Positions 60,935 through 64,000 of a stretch of DNA of 64,000 nucleotides are shown one piece after another. The first letter of the stretch is position 1; every line of letters begins with the position of its first letter. A program made the translations under genes and the position numbers. The notes under the pieces are model-generated. The model was not told where the DNA came from. It saw only the letters and a program-made list of their open reading frames with translations, and did no database searches. Source of the DNA: Cytobacillus gottheilii (GTDB lineage Bacteria > Bacillota > Bacilli > Bacillales > Cytobacillaceae); the NCBI RefSeq assembly GCF_900166665.1, contig NZ_LT800494.1:4028436-4092435 (forward strand). Reading direction: 5' to 3'.

Positions 60935-62116
60935 ATGACTCAGTTACAGTTTAACCTAGATATGGACGTTTTAAAAGAATCGATTATGAATTCTAATCTT
61001 GAGCTTATTGTGAAATCTACCTTAGTATTAGTCTTGAACGAATACATGGAAAAAGAACGAGATGACTATTTAAATGCAGCTGCCTATGAACGTTCTTTAG
61101 ACCGTCGTGATTATCGAAATGGATATTATGAACGTGAACTCATCATGAGTATCGGAAAGTTAAGAATAAAAGTTCCCCGAACAAGAGGAGGTGAATTTTC
61201 GCCTTCTATCTTTGAGAAATTTTCGCGTGTTGATCAGACACTTATATTATCTATGTTAGAAATGGTCATCAATGGAGTTTCCACTAGAAAAGTAAAGAAT
61301 ATCGTAAAACAATTATGTGGCCAGAGTGTATCAAAATCTTTTGTTTCCTCCCTAACAGAGAAACTGGATCCTGTAGTAAAAGCCTGGGCTAATCGCCCAC
61401 TTAATGTCGAATATTATCCGTATCTCTACGCTGATGCCACCTATATAAAAGTTCGAGAGAATAACAAGGTCATTTCAAAAGCAGCTTATTTGATTACTGG
61501 TATGGGTGAGGACAAAAAGCGTAAAGTACTTGGCTTTAAAATAGATCACGTCGAGAGCTTTCAAGCATGGCAAGAGTTCTTTCAAGATTTAAAATCTCGA
61601 GGGTTACAATCACCAAAATTAGTGATTTCAGATGCACATGCTGGATTAAAGAAAGCAATAGAAAGAGTATTTATAGGTACGGCATGGCAAAGGTGCACTG
61701 TTCATTTCAAACGAAATATTGTTAACGCACTTCCAAAAACAGGATCACGACAAATCATTTCTGATCTGAGAAGAATATACCAAGTAGTATCAGTTGAAGA
61801 GTCAAGAAAATATAGGGACAAATTTATTGAACTATATGCAGAAAATAAGAAAGTAAGAAAGGCAATCGAAATTCTCGAAGAAGGTTACGAAGACACGATC
61901 CAATTTCTAAATGAACCAGAAAAGTATCAAATACACATTTTAAGCAATAACTCATTGGAAAGGCTCAACCAAGAAATTAGAAAACGAGTGAGTGTGATCC
62001 GTATCTTTCCTAATAATCAGTCTGCATTTCGATTAATTGGTGCATTGTTAATGGAGAATGAAAATTTAGAATTAAATAAGAAAGTATACCTTACCGCGGA
62101 GCGAAATTTTGCTTAG
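60935..62116 (+). CDS. IS256-family (mutator type) transposase
   Basis: 393 residues. The DDE triad is visible: Asp167 in YLYADATYIKV, Asp233 in LVISDAHAGLKKA, Glu342 in SNNSLERLNQEIRKR. Other family blocks are GYYERELIMSIGKLRIKVPRTRGGEFSPSIF, MVINGVSTRKV, and WQRCTVHFKRNIV with the C/D(2)H zinc-like motif region. The ATG at 60935 has AAAGAGGG 6 nt upstream; an in-frame ATG at 60854 has no site. The full-length frame is undamaged. The last codons and stop lie in a 44-bp palindrome. Confidence 0.95.
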   Translation: MTQLQFNLDMDVLKESIMNSNLELIVKSTLVLVLNEYMEKERDDYLNAAAYERSLDRRDYRNGYYERELIMSIGKLRIKVPRTRGGEFSPSIFEKFSRVDQTLILSMLEMVINGVSTRKVKNIVKQLCGQSVSKSFVSSLTEKLDPVVKAWANRPLNVEYYPYLYADATYIKVRENNKVISKAAYLITGMGEDKKRKVLGFKIDHVESFQAWQEFFQDLKSRGLQSPKLVISDAHAGLKKAIERVFIGTAWQRCTVHFKRNIVNALPKTGSRQIISDLRRIYQVVSVEESRKYRDKFIELYAENKKVRKAIEILEEGYEDTIQFLNEPEKYQIHILSNNSLERLNQEIRKRVSVIRIFPNNQSAFRLIGALLMENENLELNKKVYLTAERNFA

Positions 62117-62149
62117 GAGAAGGGGGTACCCCCTTCTCCTAAGCAAAAT
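62106..62149. repeat. 44-bp perfect palindrome at transposase end
   Basis: Perfect two-fold symmetry about 62127/62128, running from the last transposase codons through the stop codon. The central part is GGGGGTACCCCC. It can act as a transcription terminator for either strand (T-run on plus strand absent, so weakly), or block read-through into or out of the transposase gene. Confidence 0.85.
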
Positions 62150-62216
62150 CAACTAACAGCTATTAATAGGTGGTAACATTGTGAAAAGGAATTTACACAA
62201 TAATAAGGACTTGACT

Positions 62217-62455
62217 TTTTTTCACAGCTGGCGGGCTCTTTCTACCGACTTTTGTGCCCCCCCACCTTCTTTTTTCACAGCTGGCGGGCTCTTATTTACG
62301 CTCTTTGTGCCCCTCGGCTTCTTTTTTCACAGCTGACGGGCTCTTTCTACCGACCTTTGTGCCTGCAAGCTTCTTTTTTCATAGCTGACGGGCACGTTCA
62401 ACACCTCTTTATGCCCCCCACCTTCTTTCTTCACAGTTTGCCGGCACTTCCTCTC
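62217..62455. repeat. 52-bp tandem array, right part (about 5 units)
   Basis: Continues the array right of the insertion; landmarks at 62264 (one extra C before it), 62316, 62368 and 62420 keep the 52-bp period. These units are more diverged (CCCCCCACC, GCCTGCAAGC), as expected at the edge of an array. The first 8 bp are the duplicated target. Confidence 0.85.
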
Positions 62456-62506
62456 GCTCTTAAAACAGCTAAACCAGCAGCACGTTATCCTTTCCTCCTT
62501 AAAAAG

Positions 62507-62546
62507 CAAAAACCCGAACTCTTTTAACCATAGTTCGGGTTTTTGT
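62507..62546 (-). terminator. Bidirectional terminator after namZ
   Basis: AAAAACCCGAACT (62508-62520) / AGTTCGGGTTTTT (62532-62544), perfect 13-bp stem, T-run both ways. Confidence 0.9.
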
Positions 62547-62575
62547 TGAAATGAAATCTATTTGTCTAAGGAAGC

Positions 62576-63829
62576 CTATTTATATAGTAAAAACTGCTTT
62601 CTAACTTTCAAGAATGATCGTAATTCATCTTCCCATTTGTTTTTCATTTCATCCACTGTTTTCCCTGATTCAATGTCCTCCCGAATCCAGCCATTCCCCA
62701 TCAGCTGGTCGAAGAATGAGATCCCGCTGCTGTTTTCGGCTCTGAATTCAAATTGATCCGGATATAAGTCATGAATTGTTTTAACAATATGCAAGCCTGC
62801 TTCAACTGGTTTAAAGTCATCGCTGTCGGTAATATGGATTTGGACTCCATGGGAAAGGGTTCCTGCATGCTTAGAGAATGTTGGTGTGAACGAGGCTGCT
62901 CGGAATGTCACGCCAGGCAGCTTCTTTCCATTTAAGCTTTTAGCAAGCTCATCTCCATTGATAAAAGGAGCGCCAATTAGTTCGAAAGGTTTCGTAGTGC
63001 CGCGCCCTTCAGATATATTGGTTCCCTCAATTAAAGCACCGCCAGGATAAGCTAAAGCTGTATCTAGTGTTGGCATATTCGGAGACGGCATCACAAATTC
63101 CAGTGGTGTGTCCGAATAATACATGCTCCGCTTCCAGCCTTTCATTTCGACCACATGCAAATCTGCACCAATTTCAAATTCTTCGTTAAAAAGCTTTGCC
63201 AGCTCCCCAACTGTCATCCCATGGCGAAGCGGAATAGCATAATTGCCGATAAAGGAAGAATATTTCATATCAAGAACGGGTCCCTCTACCTTTAAGCCTC
63301 CCAGCGGATTTGGGCGATCCAGTACAACAAAAGGAATACCCTTTTCCTTTGCTGCTTCCATCGCATAAGCCATTGTGTATATATACGTGTAAAAGCGTGT
63401 CCCCACATCCTGTATGTCAAATAGAAGCACATCTATTCCTTCAAGCATTTCAGGTGTAGGTTTTCTTGTCGCGCCATATAAACTGTAAACAGGCAACCCG
63501 GTTTTTTCATCAATATAATATTCAACATATTCTCCTGCCTGTGCACTTCCTCTTACTCCATGCTCAGGTCCATATAATGCAACAAGATCTGTTTCTGGAT
63601 CCTCGTGCAATACATCAACAATGCTGTTTAATGATTGATCAACACCTGTTGGATTCGTAATTAAGCCGACTTTTTTGCCTTTAATTAAATCCTTTTCCTT
63701 ATCTAATAAAACCTCAACGCCTAATTGAAAGCTTTTCCCCTTCTTTTTCTTGTCATTCTTCGCTGAAACGCCTGCTAAACCGGAAAGCACTAATGTAATG
63801 GTTATTAAGAAAATGATCCATTTCTTCAT
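62576..63829 (-). CDS. namZ: Exo-beta-N-acetylmuramidase NamZ (DUF1343)
   Basis: Secreted cell-wall hydrolase that releases terminal MurNAc from peptidoglycan fragments (B. subtilis YbbC/NamZ). 417 residues: signal peptide with VSA cleavage at ~23, then a GKKVGLITNPTGVDQSLNSIVDVL start, ALYGPEHGVRGSAQAGEYVEYYIDEKTGLPVYSLYG, LFDIQDVGTRFYTYIYTMAYAMEAA, LDRPNPLGG, PLRHGMTVGELAKLFN, PSPNMPTLDTALAYPGGALIEGTNISEGRGTTKPFELIGAP, all typical of DUF1343. It follows nagZ in the same direction with a 70-nt gap, matching the ybbD-ybbC order. Confidence 0.93.
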   Translation of the reverse strand: MKKWIIFLITITLVLSGLAGVSAKNDKKKKGKSFQLGVEVLLDKEKDLIKGKKVGLITNPTGVDQSLNSIVDVLHEDPETDLVALYGPEHGVRGSAQAGEYVEYYIDEKTGLPVYSLYGATRKPTPEMLEGIDVLLFDIQDVGTRFYTYIYTMAYAMEAAKEKGIPFVVLDRPNPLGGLKVEGPVLDMKYSSFIGNYAIPLRHGMTVGELAKLFNEEFEIGADLHVVEMKGWKRSMYYSDTPLEFVMPSPNMPTLDTALAYPGGALIEGTNISEGRGTTKPFELIGAPFINGDELAKSLNGKKLPGVTFRAASFTPTFSKHAGTLSHGVQIHITDSDDFKPVEAGLHIVKTIHDLYPDQFEFRAENSSGISFFDQLMGNGWIREDIESGKTVDEMKNKWEDELRSFLKVRKQFLLYK

Positions 63830-63898
63830 TCAAGCATCTCCCCTCAATTGATTCCCAGAAACAGCAGACCCCTTACGAACCCGCTGTTCCTAAAAACT

Positions 63899-64000
63899 TT
63901 AATAATTTAAGCCATAGCCAAATTCATATAATGTATTTCCATCACGATCAGGAATCGTTACAGGCAATTGACCGCTTGGATTGATTTCCCCGAAAATAGC
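63899..64000 (-). CDS. nagZ: Beta-N-acetylglucosaminidase NagZ, C-terminal end (partial)
   Basis: The last 33 codons of a minus-strand gene whose 5' part lies beyond the right edge. The visible [14 protein letters not shown] and [10 protein letters not shown] are the C-terminal signature of glycoside hydrolase family 3 enzymes with a C-terminal domain. Upstream of namZ this is most likely the secreted NagZ (YbbD), which removes GlcNAc before NamZ removes MurNAc. Confidence 0.8.
   Translation of the reverse strand, partial: AIFGEINPSGQLPVTIPDRDGNTLYEFGYGLNY

Larger units (their letters stand above)
60838..62216 (+). mobile_element. IS256-family insertion sequence, 1379 bp
   Basis: Terminal imperfect inverted repeats: the left end GATTAAGTCCATATAATTGT and the complement of the right end AGTCAAGTCCTTATTATTGT share AAGTCC-TAT-ATTGTGTAAA. 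An exact 8-bp duplication TTTTTTCA flanks it (60830-60837 and 62217-62224). Without the element and one copy of the duplication, the 52-bp array reads through in register. It contains one transposase gene. Intact ends, gene and duplication indicate a recent insertion. Confidence 0.93.

Noticed and set aside
60285..62455. CRISPR array or coding repeats.
   Set aside because: Whole 52-bp units are repeated with few changes, so there are no unique spacers; the open frames inside shift or break between units and lack ribosome sites.
63840..63898. Terminator between nagZ and namZ.
   Set aside because: AACAGC / GCTGTT arms form only a weak stem without a T-run; read-through from nagZ into namZ is more likely.

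Overview
The window looks like chromosome from a low-GC, endospore-forming Bacillaceae species outside the B. subtilis core group. The coding sequence is AT-rich, Shine-Dalgarno sites are strong AGGAGG-like sequences, TTG/GTG starts are common, and the content is typical: YpuA, GlpP, XpaC/TelA, NamZ/NagZ, several sporulation-kinase-like PAS histidine kinases, and the RsbK/RsbM/RsbY branch of sigma-B control best known from the B. cereus group. Species cannot be fixed from this segment. No phage, plasmid backbone, rRNA, tRNA or CRISPR array was seen.

Layout. 1-2.8 kb: 3' part of a CitA/DcuS-type sensor kinase, then a class III aspartokinase. 3-8.4 kb: stress-signalling module rsbY (with a sigma-B-type promoter), rsbM and rsbK. 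8.4-12.4 kb: repeat-rich spacers around a large TPR protein with a decayed dynamin-like GTPase domain. 12.4-16.3 kb: YpuA (DUF1002), glutaminyl-tRNA synthetase, 3-methyladenine glycosylase and a 21-bp tandem array. 16.3-22 kb: leftward operon glpP-ugpC-ugpA-ugpE-ugpB-GDPD behind a leader terminator. 22.2-30.9 kb: single genes (TerD/TerB fusion, MBL hydrolase, 2-hydroxyacid dehydrogenase, EamA transporter, wHTH regulator plus MFS exporter, small FAD protein). 31-43.2 kb: PadR plus ABC-2 permease, HTH protein, two PAS kinases, yaaN-xpaC, SatP-type acetate carrier, and a ugd-PAP2-glycosyltransferase operon. 43.3-46.4 kb: two DUF2294 paralogues and another PAS kinase.

47-56.4 kb is a complete sugar sensing and uptake locus on the minus strand. 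A ChvE-like lipoprotein, GguA-like ATPase and GguB-like permease lie behind a consensus cre site. They are followed by a membrane-anchored sugar-binding protein, a LytS/YesM-type kinase, a YesN/AraC-type regulator and a second sugar-binding lipoprotein, the arrangement of the XylFII-LytS-YesN three-component systems. 56.7-60.2 kb: an ABC exporter pair divergent from a MerR-family regulator whose promoter has the classical 19-bp spacer and dyad. 60.3-62.5 kb: a 52-bp tandem array split by an IS256-family element with an exact 8-bp target duplication. 62.5-64 kb: namZ and the 3' end of nagZ (peptidoglycan MurNAc/GlcNAc recycling).

Intergenic DNA carries at least five copies or remnants of a GC-rich Bacillus-type palindromic repeat (near 8.7, 24.9, 47.0, 56.6 and 59.3 kb) and a second repeat family at 11.75-12.0 kb. 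All statements rest on reading the sequence; no database search or folding program was run.
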